Positions 27,055-37,886 of a stretch of DNA of 64,000 bases are shown here, piece after piece. Both the position numbers and the translations under genes were made by a program. Source of the DNA: Macrolepiota albuminosa (taxonomy: Eukaryota > Basidiomycota > Agaricomycetes > Agaricales > Agaricaceae). Location: positions 724,212-788,211 of the forward strand of contig JAMWFC010000055.1 of NCBI GenBank assembly GCA_027475525.1, in the 5' to 3' direction. The notes under the pieces are model-generated. The model did no database searches. It had not been told where the DNA came from and saw nothing but the letters and a program-made list of their open reading frames with translations. Position 1 is the stretch's first letter, and every line of letters begins with the position of its first letter.

Positions 27055-27208
27055 GGAACAGGGTCCCAGTCGATGAAAGGAGCGTCGACTCCCAAAATCA
27101 CATAGTTACGTGAAAGAATCATGTGTTGCGGGGAACAGGGTCCCAGTCGATGAAAGGAGCGTCGACTCCCAAAATCACATAGTTACGTGAAAGAATCATG
27201 TGTTGCGG
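27055..27208. repeat. 77-bp exact tandem duplication, no. 4
   Basis: Copies 27055-27131 and 27132-27208. Intergenic, upstream of MND1. Confidence 0.95.
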
Positions 27209-27486
27209 TATTATTGTGGGACAGCCTAGGTCTTAGAGGCGCTCGAGAATGAAATTGAATGCATCATAGAGGAATTGTTTACTACTTGAGATATATATGC
27301 GTTTTTCAAGAGAAACGAAAGAGTTGAACAAGAGACAAAGCTCGCGTTAACTTCACAATTGCATGTCACGGATTGGCCGTATGATGCGGACGCGATTACA
27401 CGTCCGGATAATCAAGGAGTCTGAGTTTGACATTTCTTATCAGATTCTCCTCCTCACTGGAATAATTCTTCCTCATTTCTTGCTCA

Positions 27487-28664
27487 ATGGTAAACCATAT
27501 ATCGTCCGCCATACAATATTTGGCTGAACTTCGCAGGCACCTAGAGGTCTGTCAGCTGAAGAAAAACGCGTCAAACTGCTGGAGATATTTCACGAGACGG
27601 TAAGGGAGAGACAAGACTAAAAGTGCGACTAGAAATGATCACTGTATCCTGAATATAGAAAGACTTCTACCAAGTAAGTCAATAGAGACAAGACTAAAAG
27701 TGCGACTAGAAATGATCACTGTATCCTGAATATAGAAAGACTTCTACCAAGTAAGTCAATAAGCTGAAACACCCGAATACTAATCCTTGAAGTTAAAGGA
27801 ACTCGAGAAACTGGGCCCGAAGATGAAGGGCATAGGTAACGTAACATTATTGAACAACGCATGGACATATCTCCATTCCTGCAGTCTCTCAAAGCGTCAA
27901 GGAAGTACTTCAGTCTTTATTAGACGATGGGCTTGTCCAAGGAGATAAAATTGGTTCATCGAACTGTGAGGGGCGAAATGCTAGATATATGCGGCGTTAC
28001 TCATCAGAACCACAAGTTTATTGGAGTTTCCCATCCCAGCGGGGCGTGATGGTCGGTTTAAAGTTGTCAATGAAGTCACGCATGCTCAAGCTTTGGAAAA
28101 GATTCAAGCCCGTCTGGCGAAGGCCAAAGAACAACGAGAAAGCCAGCAAAAACAGCTCATTGAGATCAAGGAAAGCATCAGAATGGAACGCTCTACGAGA
28201 TTAGAATCCGTAAAGACCAAAATACCGTTGAAATACTTGGCTAACTCGTCATAAGGAATCACGTTCCAATGCTCTTGCGAAATTAGCCGATCTTCAAAAA
28301 CGGGCGGTCACTCTCGAAAAGGAACTCAACGCCTATGGAGACTGCGACCCTGTGAAGATAGAAGAGAAGAAAAGAGCCGTGATTCTAGCAAAAGAAGCTA
28401 CATTGCGTTGGACAGGTATGTCTGATTTGAATATCCAGGTAGGCCATAAAGGTAATATCGTCACATCGCGTTCCACTGTAGACAATTATGGGACGCTATT
28501 GTCGTATTTCGTCCGACAGAATGGCATCGATCCGGCTGAGATTCGTAGGTTCTTGTAGACAATTATGGGACGCTATTGTCGTATTTCGTCCGACAGAATG
28601 GCATCGATCCGGCTGAGATTCGTAGGTTCTTGAGATAGACGAGGACTATGAGGACATTTGCTAA
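27487..28664 (+). CDS. MND1: Meiotic recombination protein Mnd1
   Basis: Partner of Hop2; the heterodimer stimulates Dmc1/Rad51 strand exchange in meiosis. The first exon appears to be just the ATG (27487-27489). The next gives APRGLSAEEKRVKLLEIFHE, the conserved Mnd1 winged-helix start. A 15-nt microexon (KDFYQ) leads to LKELEKLGPKMKGI, SVKEVLQSLLDDGLVQGDKI and FYWSFPSQRGVM. The coiled coil follows (KIQARLAKAKEQRESQQK, LQKRAVTLEKELNAYGDCDP), then RWTDNYGTLLSYFVRQNGID near the end. Duplication 5 doubles the microexon and duplication 6 doubles the last exon. After removing the extra copy, the conserved acidic tail (IDEDYEDIC) lies one nucleotide out of frame; as written, the frame stops at 28638. 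The junction after RGVM is unresolved. Confidence 0.85.
27607..27761. repeat. 77-bp-period tandem duplication, no. 5
   Basis: Second copy begins at 27684. Lies in MND1 and contains the 15-nt microexon with its acceptor and donor, so the microexon appears twice. Confidence 0.95.
28477..28632. repeat. 77-bp-period tandem duplication, no. 6
   Basis: Second copy begins at 28554. Doubles nearly all of the last MND1 exon and places an early stop at the copy boundary. Confidence 0.95.
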
Positions 28665-29145
28665 GTAGACGTCATTTCATTAACCAAGTGTATTGTCGAG
28701 CAATAGATTCGTAGAGATGACGTGACGTGTTTGCAACGTATATCCATCCTGCTGTGTCTGAGACAGAACTTGAACAGTGGCACGACTAGACTAGACGCAA
28801 GCCTTTTTCTGATTTCCTCCGTTATTTATCTGTTTTGCGGTTGCAGGAGTAGCAAGGATATGACTGTATCACAGAAACCATGAGCCCGTCCCGACTTCTA
28901 GCCTCTCTTCGCTTTCATAAAAGCATGGAAATTGTGCTGGAGCCTCCTTGTCAACCGGAAAATAACAGTAAGATAACTATGATCCAACGAAAAGATGTAT
29001 ACCAGTCATTTGAAGAGATTCGTTCCTGATGAGTGTACCCCTTGATAGGCTCATACTTCTGACTCAGAGGTAACTTTTCATTATTGTTCACTTGGAGTTC
29101 TAGATAACGAACTCTATTACTCACTGTTCAAGGTCTGTTCCCAAG

Positions 29146-29299
29146 ATCAAGCACACAGATTATGGGTCCATGCCTGAAAGGCAGTATTTCTGTCCTAGGA
29201 GTAAAAAAAGACGATATAGTTCATCAAGCACACAGATTATGGGTCCATGCCTGAAAGGCAGTATTTCTGTCCTAGGAGTAAAAAAAGACGATATAGTTC
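29146..29299. repeat. 77-bp exact tandem duplication, no. 7
   Basis: Copies 29146-29222 and 29223-29299. No called gene. Confidence 0.95.
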
Positions 29300-29993
29300 C
29301 TGAAGGCGATGGTTTGGCGATATCTGAACTGATATTATATTTCAGGAGGGTTGATGTCCTGCAAAGAGACCTGAGGATTATTTTTGGAAATAATTAATTC
29401 CGTATAGGTATTATCTCTCTTACCTTGTGGGGTTCAGCTCACCATCTGGCATTGTTTGGAGCTGGCGACGGCTGCAAAGATAAGACGACAACATAGGAGA
29501 CGAGTATCACCTGTTATGAGTCATGTCAATCTGATTTGTGTTTTTGAGTTTAAGCACACCTCTTTACACGAGGAATGCGCTTGAAAAGGTTTAAACGATT
29601 GTTTTTTCGCACACCAGTGACGGTTACTTCTGAGCACGCGGCTGGCATTTCCAACGTGTTCTGCTGACATATGAGCCGTCCGAAGAAGCGTGTTCACGAG
29701 GACTTGGAGAGTAACTGAGGAGCGGCACAAACCGGCGTGTTTTGTGAAATCTCCAACCTTGCCTTGCGAAAACTTGTCCTATTGCATCGAGCTTAAACTC
29801 GACTTACGCCTTACCTGCTTCACCAACGGATATAGTATACTTACTGCTCTTGGCAATTACGAGGCTGGGCCCTTGCAATGATTGAAAACAAGTCTGACAG
29901 GTGGGTATTTCCTGTGACAAGAGAAAGCTTGACGTTAAATGTTGTCACTTTTGTGGGCTCAATCTGTCATGGGTGTTGATTATCATATGCAAT

Positions 29994-30147
29994 CACCGTC
30001 AGACTGTGATGTAGATTTTCAGGGCCGACAGAGGATGTGGAAAATTTATCGCCGCGCGACTTGCATAACACACCGTCAGACTGTGATGTAGATTTTCAGG
30101 GCCGACAGAGGATGTGGAAAATTTATCGCCGCGCGACTTGCATAACA
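29994..30147. repeat. 77-bp exact tandem duplication, no. 8
   Basis: Copies 29994-30070 and 30071-30147. Intergenic. Confidence 0.95.
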
Positions 30148-30339
30148 TTAGGTATGCGTGACGTTACATTCGTTGAGGACATGGCCTGTGAGCCAGTGTT
30201 CCAGAAAAAGGGCGTTGATGGGAGAACACGGCAAATTTAACACGGCAGACATGAAAAAGGTGACGAGTCTCAGGCGCACAGACAGCGACAACCCGAGCTT
30301 GGAAGTTCTCGAAAGGGCCACATTAGAGTATTCTGTTGA

Positions 30340-30494
30340 TGGAAGCGGTGAAGCGACAGAGAGTTTGGATGAATGGATATCAGTCAAGTGATGGTGTGAC
30401 GTGCGTGACGCAGGGGTGGAAGCGGTGAAGCGACAGAGAGTTTGGATGAATGGATATCAGTCAAGTGATGGTGTGACGTGCGTGACGCAGGGGT
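30340..30494. repeat. 77-bp-period tandem duplication, no. 9
   Basis: Second copy begins at 30417. Lies about 70 bases upstream of the zinc-cluster regulator's start codon, so it lengthens the apparent promoter. Confidence 0.95.
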
Positions 30495-30566
30495 CAGTGG
30501 TGCAAGGTGGTTGGGTCGCACGATTTATTCCAGTTCGCTCGAAATTGTCCTGCCGACGAATCCATC

Positions 30567-33500
30567 ATGTCGCTCAGCCCAGCCTCTCTGTCCAACGAAT
30601 CTGAGAGTGTTTCAAAAAGAAGACGAGCCAACAGTGACGCCGTCAACAGGTCAGTCGAACAGCCTCCCCCGGCTCTCCCGGCCCCAAGCCAAGTCGCCCC
30701 GCATATTCCGAAGAGAGGAGCGCGGGCCTGTACGGCTTGTAGGAAGGGGAAAAACAGATGTGAGGGAGAGGTAAGAACAACCTGCCGGATTTTTCGTCCC
30801 GCTTTGCTCACTGTGGCCCGCCTCCCCCCGCCCCGGCCCGGTCTCAGGCTCCTTGTCGACGTTGTGCGCACAATGGCATTCCGTGTGTATATGAAAAGCC
30901 GGAGAAGAAGCCTCAAGTTCTTAATGGCCCGAGTATCGAGTATGTAGTATTTCCAGTGACCTTTTTGTATTCTGGCGCCTTATTGGGAATTCCCAGACGC
31001 TTGTCTCGTCTCGAGGGACAGTACTTGGTGTGAAAGGTTCTCAACGCAGATCATAAGATGTCTGACTTCTTTCAAGGTGATGCAGAGCCAGATGATTGGA
31101 ATGCAATCGTCATTAGATAGAATACTTTCTGCGATCCAAGCTCAGCAAGCAATAAGCCAGCAGCAGATGTTCAACAACGGAGCGGGCCCTTCCCGTGAAG
31201 GTCCGGGTTTCATGCCGCCGCCCCGCAACGGCTTTAATATGGGTCCGCCACAGCCTCAGACAGACCCACTGAAGTCTTTCCCACCTCTTCCTGGGTTCAC
31301 TCCACCTGTCAGTCAACCTGCACGCCACAGCCTCAGACAGACCCACTGAAGTCTTTCCCACCTCTTCCTGGGTTCACTCCACCTGTCAGTCAACCTGCAC
31401 TTTTAGTGTCATGATAATAAATACATCCGTAACTTCTAGCCTCATAAGTACGCCACCTATGGGATTGTGCCGAGTACTGCGCCGTCCTCAGATGATGATT
31501 CAGAAGATACTTTGCCTCGGTCTACTCTGAATGCACCGATCGAGGCACTGCAAGGTTTAGCAAATGCTGCCGCTGAACTGGCGGCGGTACCCTCTGCGGA
31601 ATCCCCGCGGTTCGCTTTCCCTCTTCTATAGGTTTAGCAAATGCTGCCGCTGAACTGGCGGCGGTACCCTCTGCGGAATCCCCGCGGTTCGCTTTCCCTC
31701 TTCTATCTTACTATTATTTTAGACTCATATAGAGTTTACACAGAGTGAAGAAGCGCAAAAGGGCCGAGCCAATCCCGCGCAATGCCTTCCCTCATGTTGT
31801 AGAAAAGGTACACGTTGCCATGATTCAGATTACATGAACGTCCGACACTCAGTATTTATTTGTGTTCTCGCAGGGTTTAGTTAGTGATGCGGAGGCCCGG
31901 GAGCTTTACAACATGTAATCGAAGGTTACTGCTGACCGTCGCAGGATCTGACGCTAATACTTGTACTACATAGCTTTTTTGCGGGATGTCATCTTTTTAT
32001 ACCGTTATTCGACCCGATGTACGATACGTATGAAAGCTTGATGGAACGGACTCCTTGGACCTTCGATGCAATACTGGCTGTAGCTGGCAAGATACGCAGT
32101 GGAAATGGACCTCTCAGCCAGACCTTTTATAGATGCCTTGAAGAGGCGCAAGGTATAGCGCGCTCTTCCCTATTTGGGCCGGTTGTTAGGAAGGAAGCCG
32201 TACAAGGTTCGTTCATGCATGCAACAAGTCAACCTTCTGCGTCACATTTATCTCCATCTAAAGGAATGTTACTACTTGCCGCTTGGAGTACTAATGGATG
32301 GCTCCCGAGCGGGCATGCAATGCGTATGGCTTTGGATCTTGGCCTTCACCGAGCACTGGAAAAGCTCGCTGATGATTCCGGCAAGCAGCGTACACCTGAT
32401 GAAGAACGCGACCTTGGTAACTGTCTTCAGAACTTGTGGTCTTAGTGATTTCATTTGCTTTGGATAGTTGTGTCTGCGCGAATTTGGCTTTGCCTTTACT
32501 GGTTCGATCATCAGTTGAGTGCAATCGAATGCTTATCTATCACATGATACTCACAATGGGGACAGAATGAGCCTTGGCACTGGCCGTCCTATCGTTCTTC
32601 GGGATGAAAACTCCATTCGTCACTGCCGCGTCCTGCTTAACCATCCATTGGCGTCCCCGACAGATGTGCGCTTGGTTTCACTAGTTGAGCTTATTGCCCA
32701 AAAGAGTGTGTGACTGATACAACGACCTTGTGTCGCATGAAGCTTACCTATTACAGCACAAATATACGAAACTCTCGTCCCGCTGGGTGGCCAGGTGAAC
32801 CACAACACACTATCTTTTATCCGTCGCGCAATGACAGCATTGGAAAAATGGTGGCAAGATTGTGACGATCTGCACCGTAGGCTCAGCTTCACTGCTCCCT
32901 CCTTTCATCTGACCTAGGACACTGTTAGGCCAGAGTATGGACCAAGATGCACTGCTTAGGAAGATCCTCGCTGGCGAGCTTCAGTATGCTAAGCTTTGGG
33001 TCCTATGTGTCACTCTTCGTGGTGTCGCTTGGGACAAGATGAATTTTGATCAACGCGAACTGGCATTCCAAGCCAGAGATGCAGCATCACTCTTCGTGGT
33101 GTCGCTTGGGACAAGATGAATTTTGATCAACGCGAACTGGCATTCCAAGCCAGAGATGCAGCATCTAACTGCTTATCTATATTTTGACTTCGCCAGAATA
33201 TCGGTCCGTTATGAGACGCTTTTTTCCTTGGAAAATTTCCTGAGAAAGTAACAGTGCTGCCCTTCGTTATGCTGTTCATGACAGCCTTGTCACAGCAGCT
33301 TTTTCTGGCTTGTTCTTACTCAAGATGGCTAGCATTTTCCCCGGCGACGTGGATCTGCCTTCCATTATTGGCCAGGTGGAACAACTTGCACAGCTACTCT
33401 CCGAGGTGGCAGCGGAACGGTACGTATCCAAAAGTCTTCCATTATTGGCCAGGTGGAACAACTTGCACAGCTACTCTCCGAGGTGGCAGCGGAACGGTAC

Positions 33501-33984
33501 GTATCCAAAAGTCCATCAATCAGCTGTTCAACGTCATCAATTCTCTCTAGCTATGCCTTGACCCTCCGAATCATGTTGGCGAACCTCCGTCGGAAACTTG
33601 CAGAGAGGGATCGACAACAGGGGATCATAACACCGGTACCAATGCCGACGATGCCAGCCATGCCTCCGCCACCCTTTGCGCAAGAAATGGTCGTTCCACC
33701 CCCTTTCAACGTGGACCCTGCCTTACCCGCTCCTATCACCATGGAAGAACTCGGGTTTGTCTCCGACCGAGGATATTTCAGCCCGTCAGCAATTCCTTTA
33801 TGGTTGCAAGAAAAGGTAATCTGATTAGCGCCTAATTCAACACATAATCAAGAATAATTTTTCTTTTCAACAGAATTTGGATGATCTTGGCCTCCCCGTG
33901 AATGGCTCCGATGGTATATTTCTCCAGATGATTGGTGGCAATGGTTGGACGGGCGATTTCACTCCCATGCCCGAAGCCTGGTGA
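30567..33984 (+). CDS. Zn2Cys6 transcription factor with Fungal_trans domain
   Basis: Start at 30567 (MSLSPASLSNESES). The N-terminal zinc cluster reads KRGARACTACRKGKNRCEGE, then after an intron PCRRCAHNGIPCVYEKP, supplying all six cysteines. A Gln-rich coiled coil follows (SSLDRILSAIQAQQAISQQQ). After a Pro-rich linker comes KKRKRAEPIPRNAFP and the Fungal_trans domain: VSDAEARELYN, LFIPLFDPMYDTYE, LLLAAWSTNGW, GHAMRMALDLGLHRAL and SARIWLCLYWFDHQMSLGTG. The last exons are Pro/Met-rich and end FTPMPEAW at 33984. Predicted nuclear DNA-binding regulator with unknown targets. Duplications 10-13 fall inside it. With them collapsed, one frame break remains: 'AASNCLSIF' and 'LTSPEYR' are joined only if one extra T is present in the T-run at 33182-33185. 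Confidence 0.9.
31246..31400. repeat. 77-bp-period tandem duplication, no. 10
   Basis: Second copy begins at 31323. In the Pro-rich linker exon of the zinc-cluster regulator; the second copy is read in another frame and stops. Confidence 0.95.
31553..31706. repeat. 77-bp exact tandem duplication, no. 11
   Basis: Copies 31553-31629 and 31630-31706, in the zinc-cluster regulator at an exon end. Confidence 0.95.
33010..33165. repeat. 77-bp-period tandem duplication, no. 12
   Basis: Second copy begins at 33087. Inside a coding exon of the zinc-cluster regulator (TLRGVAWDKMNFDQREL). 77 is not a multiple of three, so it shifts the frame. Confidence 0.95.
33359..33513. repeat. 77-bp-period tandem duplication, no. 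13
   Basis: Second copy begins at 33436. Doubles an exon end and its donor in the zinc-cluster regulator. Confidence 0.95.
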
Positions 33985-34225
33985 ACGTGTCTCCAGCACC
34001 CGTTTGATTTCTACGATTGGTGGCCAGATATATGTATTGTATATAAGTAGGGTTCGAGCTTTGTAGCCTCTTCATCGTTATCTTTTCTGTTGGAACTGAA
34101 TAATCTCAAAATTACGAGTGCTTTACTTTAGCTTTTGCATGCGAGACGAAATTGTTCATTTGGGAAGACCAAGAAGCTCGAGGAACGGTGATTACATCAC
34201 AATACTCATGCTGCATAACGTCCTT

Positions 34226-35874
34226 TCATTCTTCCTCTTCCGAATCGGTCTCTTGTTCCTGCAAGTACTAACAGAACAGACGCATTATTACAAAAATCGA
34301 GAAAATTGATCAATTATTCTTACTTTCACCAGCGCCTCGGTGCTCTTCAGGAAGTGCTGTCTACCCTGAGGTTTAGAGCCCTTCTGATGCCAATATATGA
34401 TTGCCTGATCGGAGATACAGTCCTTGTTGTACAAGACCTAGGAGGGGCTTTATGACAGATAGTACGAGCGATACAAGTCAAAAGAACGGACCTTCAAGAT
34501 CTGGGGGAATGCCTTAATGATACGAGTATCTTCATAGCAATATACTTGAACCACGTTGATCAGAGAGACCTCTGTTTTAGCGCCGTTGCAGAACGGTTCG
34601 AGGACAGGAGCATATTTCTGAAGGAATGTCAACTTTTGGGTATAAGCAAAATGAGATATTGCTTACCCCAACCTCACGAAGAGCAAGGCCTTCAATTTGG
34701 TCAGGGCGGGTGCTCCAATCCACGGAGGCCATCAGACCCTGCCAAATGCACCCAACGAGCTCAATATCGGGGAGAGGTGTCTCCTCTTGACGCGCCTTGA
34801 TCGCTGCAATAATCTGACATGCATGAGCACCCACATAGATTGCATACATCGATAATCATTTCAGCTCACTTGATCTGTGGTTTCCTCCCGCTCACACATA
34901 TCTGTGAGTTCTTTTACGAGCTCAGCTTTAATGCCAGCATACTGTTTCTTCGACCACCAATCTGCAACTTGAGGAAGGCCTTCTCTCCTGAAGTGGTCGT
35001 CCAGGATCTTGCCTTCCCGTCTGTTCGGAGGGAAGAATTGCAAGAGGTCCTTAATCCCTCCACGCTTGAGGGTGGCAGAAAGGTGCTCCATGGATTGGTC
35101 GACAAGGTACGCACGGAAGATGAGGGTAAGAACATTGATCGACACGTCTTGTGGAAAGAGATACGTCGTAAGACTCGAGAACTTCAGAGCCTGGCAATAT
35201 CGCTCACCGTTTTTCACCAAATGGTCTTTGCTCAAGCTTGAGAGGCATGACGCACTAGCGAGTCCCTGGGAAATCAAAAGACCGACTGCGATAGACAGTT
35301 TATCACGTTGAGCTGGAGACCAACGATTGATATACTGGAGAAGGGTGGGAAGAGAGATCTCTTCCAGAGGTTTCTGAAGATATTTATACCTGAACACAGA
35401 AAGAGCTGAGGTAGCGAATTAGATATTTGGCACGGTTCGTGTACCTTCTGATAAGTTTATTGAGGACCTCTATATATTTCTTCATCTCGTCCACCTGAAC
35501 AGGCTCCTTGGCGTTGAATATCGTAAATGGCGATACTGGAGCACCATCATCGACATAACTTCCTCCTGGTTGGAGGAGACCACCAATGAGTATGATTTCA
35601 AAAAGTCCGTCTGCATATTTAAGGAATTCAAGTTGAGCGCCAGCTTGTGCGAGTTGTGTGGCAAATGAATCGAAGTCTCCTTCAGGAACGTTTTCTAGAT
35701 GTTTATAGAGCTGGTCTCTGAAAACTATGCGGAATGTTAGGAAAAGTATTGGACTAATCAAAAAAGAGGATAACCTGTTGGCTCGTGCTTAGCCTGTGCT
35801 TTTACAGCGCCTTTCCTTGCTTTGATTCTGACACCAGAAAGCGAAGGCTTGGAAGCGGCTGATTGCTGAGACAT
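34226..35874 (-). CDS. eIF5-mimic protein (BZW1/BZW2, 5MP; W2 domain)
   Basis: Translation regulator that competes with eIF5 for eIF2 and so tunes start-codon stringency. Start at 35874: KPSLSGVRIKARKGAVKAQA, then VFRDQLYKHLENVPEGDF, GAQLEFLKYADGLFEIILIG, LQPGGSYVDDGAPVSPF and EVLNKLIRRYKYLQKPLEE. The middle is helical (HEAT-like). The W2 domain at the end includes ELVGCIWQGLMASVDWS, GLALREV, YAPVLEPFCNGAKTEVSLIN, VVQVYCYED and IIYWHQKGSKPQGRQHFLKS. The acidic end ETDSEEEE stops at 34226, as in animal 5MPs. Six or so exons. It is convergent with the zinc-cluster regulator (242 bases apart) and divergent from the first PP2C gene. Confidence 0.92.
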
Positions 35875-36437
35875 GCACTGGTCTCAAAGACGCTCGTTCG
35901 AGGATGAGAATCGACCTGGGTGTGATGATTGTCGATCACGGATTGGTCGCACGACAAACGGCAGACTCGGAGGATGCCGAAGCCGATCCTGTCTTATTTT
36001 TCGAGCATTGCATGTCTTTTCTCATTTTATTGGCTGTCATTGGTTCCATATCCTCACACTTTTCCTTAACATGGGCGAGAAATTACACAGATGAAAGGGT
36101 AGTAATTGATAATATCCATTAGATAATACTCTCTTACGTAAACTATGATGCGATCCAATTGCACAGCAGTTCTTGATCAAATTATGATCACTATGTGGCA
36201 GATTCTGAGTGCTCCGAACTTGCTCATAGTCCACCACAGCTTTCCACAATAAATCCAGTTTAGTACTTGTAAGTTGCACATCTTCATGCCTATCCATATG
36301 TGTCCGATTCCCTGGGTTCATTGCTCGTCTACATTCTTGCAATTGTCCATTGCGCAGCCCAAACTTATGTCCATACTAGTCTAGTCTACTTATACTTAAG
36401 GAGCGCTCAATCGGACCTTTGATTCCTTCTACCCACC
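35875..36437. promoter_or_regulatory. Divergent intergenic region, 5MP (-) / PP2C-1 (+)
   Basis: About 560 bases between two start codons transcribed away from each other. A 72-codon plus frame and a 101-codon minus frame overlap here without any recognisable motif. Regulatory sequence for both genes is expected; no site is assigned. Confidence 0.45.
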
Positions 36438-37886
36438 ATGGATCCTGGAGACGATATTAAATGTAAGACTCCTCTCAGAAACCTTGAATGCATATGTTTA
36501 AATCTAATTAGTCCCCTCGACGCCCAACGAAAAGGTTACCCCTCTGTGCGTCTATGTTGTCACATTTTAAACCTTTGACCCTTATTGTGTCTAATTCAGA
36601 GAATTTCCAAATGCTGCAGTTGAGCGTATCACAACTGCTAGCGATCTCAATACTTATGGAGTTCGTGATATCCCAAGCCTCTGAGCGCAAGGCCGGATAA
36701 CTGTTGACGATGTTTCTTTTAGATCCTCAACCAACTCCCATCAATACCAACATCATATCACCTCGGCATCTCGGATAATATGGGCCACAGAACAACCATG
36801 GAGGACAGTTATGGCTTTGTACATGATTTTGATTCAATCCGCGGTCAGGGAGTCTTTGCGATGTTCGATGGACATGGTAACAAACTCGCTGCCGAGTGGG
36901 CTGGTGGCGAATTTCACAAGGTAAAGTTTCTGCCTTTGGTGGAGACCCGCGAATATCCAGATATTAACATCACGTGTATCCTCCATAGCACCTCCTTCAG
37001 CAGATACACGAAAAGCCAAATGCACCCATCAATCCAGATATCATGGAAGCCATGTTCAAATCGATGGACGACGAACTCTCCGCACGATCTATACAATCCG
37101 CAAATTGGGCAGCATCAGGATGTACAGCTGCCATTGCCTTCCTGAGACTTGAGGACCCTGATGGATTTCAATCATTTGCATCTTCTTCATCTCCGGCTTT
37201 TCTGGAATATTATAAACCCAACACTCCTAAACCAGCAACCTCTCCACCAAAGATTACTGCTGTTTTGCCACCCGCTTCGGCCCGGCGTGTTTTATATTGC
37301 GCCAACGCTGGGGACACTCGGATCGTGTTATCTAGAGATGGCGAGGCTCAGCGTTTGACTTACGATCATAAGGTTTCTGATAAGCCGGAATTTAATCGAG
37401 TAAGAGGACTCAAAGGTGTCTTCTGGCGAGGACGTGTACTTGGTCAATTAAATGTCACGCGAAGTCTTGGAGACCACGAGTCTCAACAAGGATACTCCAT
37501 CAAGAAGTTCGTCATTGGGACGCCGCATTTGACAAGAATGGAGCTCAGTGACGCCGACGAATTCTTCATTATAGCATGTGATGGGGTTGGTGCTACAATT
37601 GCATGAGGTTCAAATGTCCAGACCACTCATTAACATTCTTTCTCATTATAGCATGTGATGGGGTTGGTGCTACAATTGCATGAGGTTCAAATGTCCAGAC
37701 CACTCATTAACATTCTTTCTTCAGCTCTGGGATGTAGTTGAAGATCAAGAAGCAATTGATCTCGTTCGAAACGTCGAAGACCCTCAAGTTGCAAGCAAAA
37801 TGCTTCTTGATCTTGCTCTGGAGAACGAGACCCGCGATAATGTGACTGTACTTGTAGTGCGTTTGAATCTTGCGAAGGGGACATAA
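36438..37886 (+). CDS. PP2C-type Ser/Thr phosphatase, divergent tandem paralogue 1
   Basis: Mg/Mn-dependent protein phosphatase. Start at 36438 (MDPGDDIK). Small 5' exons include FPNAAVERITTASDLNTYG and ILNQLPSIPTSYHLGIS. PP2C motifs follow in order: GHRTTMEDSYGF, GVFAMFDGHGNKLAAEW, SGCTAAIAFLRLED, RRVLYCANAGDTRIVLSRDG, LNVTRSLGDHE, IIACDGLWDVVEDQEAIDLV and RDNVTVLVVRLN. It ends at 37886. The metal-binding acidic residues (MED, DGHG, CDG, DN) are kept. The segment between DHK and TRSLGD (VSDKPEFNRVRGLKGVFW) is much altered from the usual 'DHKGSDKQEAKRI...GG' seen in its neighbour. Duplication 14 sits in the last intron and does not touch coding sequence. Its neighbour at 39455 shares intron positions. 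Confidence 0.88.
37566..37720. repeat. 77-bp-period tandem duplication, no. 14
   Basis: Second copy begins at 37643. Covers an exon end, the donor and most of the last intron of PP2C-1, so the donor appears twice. Confidence 0.95.

Larger units (their letters stand above)
25468..27486. other. Long intergenic region, no gene recognised
   Basis: 2 kb with no convincing reading frame. It contains duplications 3 and 4. The last few hundred bases are the MND1 promoter side. Confidence 0.5.
28665..30566. other. Intergenic, possible weak or decayed coding remnants
   Basis: 1.9 kb with duplications 7, 8 and 9. A plus-strand ATG at about 28880 (MSPSRLLASLRFHKSMEIV) and later open stretches near 29070-29400 (SLGVLDNELYYSLFK) look mildly protein-like. 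I could not splice them into one frame or recognise a family, so no gene is called. Confidence 0.35.

Noticed and set aside
28880..29400. A possible spliced gene beginning MSPSRLLASLRFHK
   Set aside because: I could not connect the open stretches through valid splice sites in one frame, and no family was recognised, even with duplication 7 collapsed.
30494..30916. 140-codon minus-strand frame opposite the zinc-cluster exon
   Set aside because: Shadow of the conserved plus-strand Zn2Cys6 exon; it has no independent evidence.
25889..33513. Regularly spaced direct repeats read as a repeat-based biological system (CRISPR-like array or minisatellite family)
   Set aside because: The repeated units share no sequence with one another, each occurs exactly twice with no spacer, and the period is always 77. 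That fits an assembly overlap, not an array.
37441..37610. PP2C-1 as a pseudogene truncated after ACDG
   Set aside because: The apparent stop lies in the last intron. Splicing to the tcag acceptor before LWDV restores the full C-terminus.
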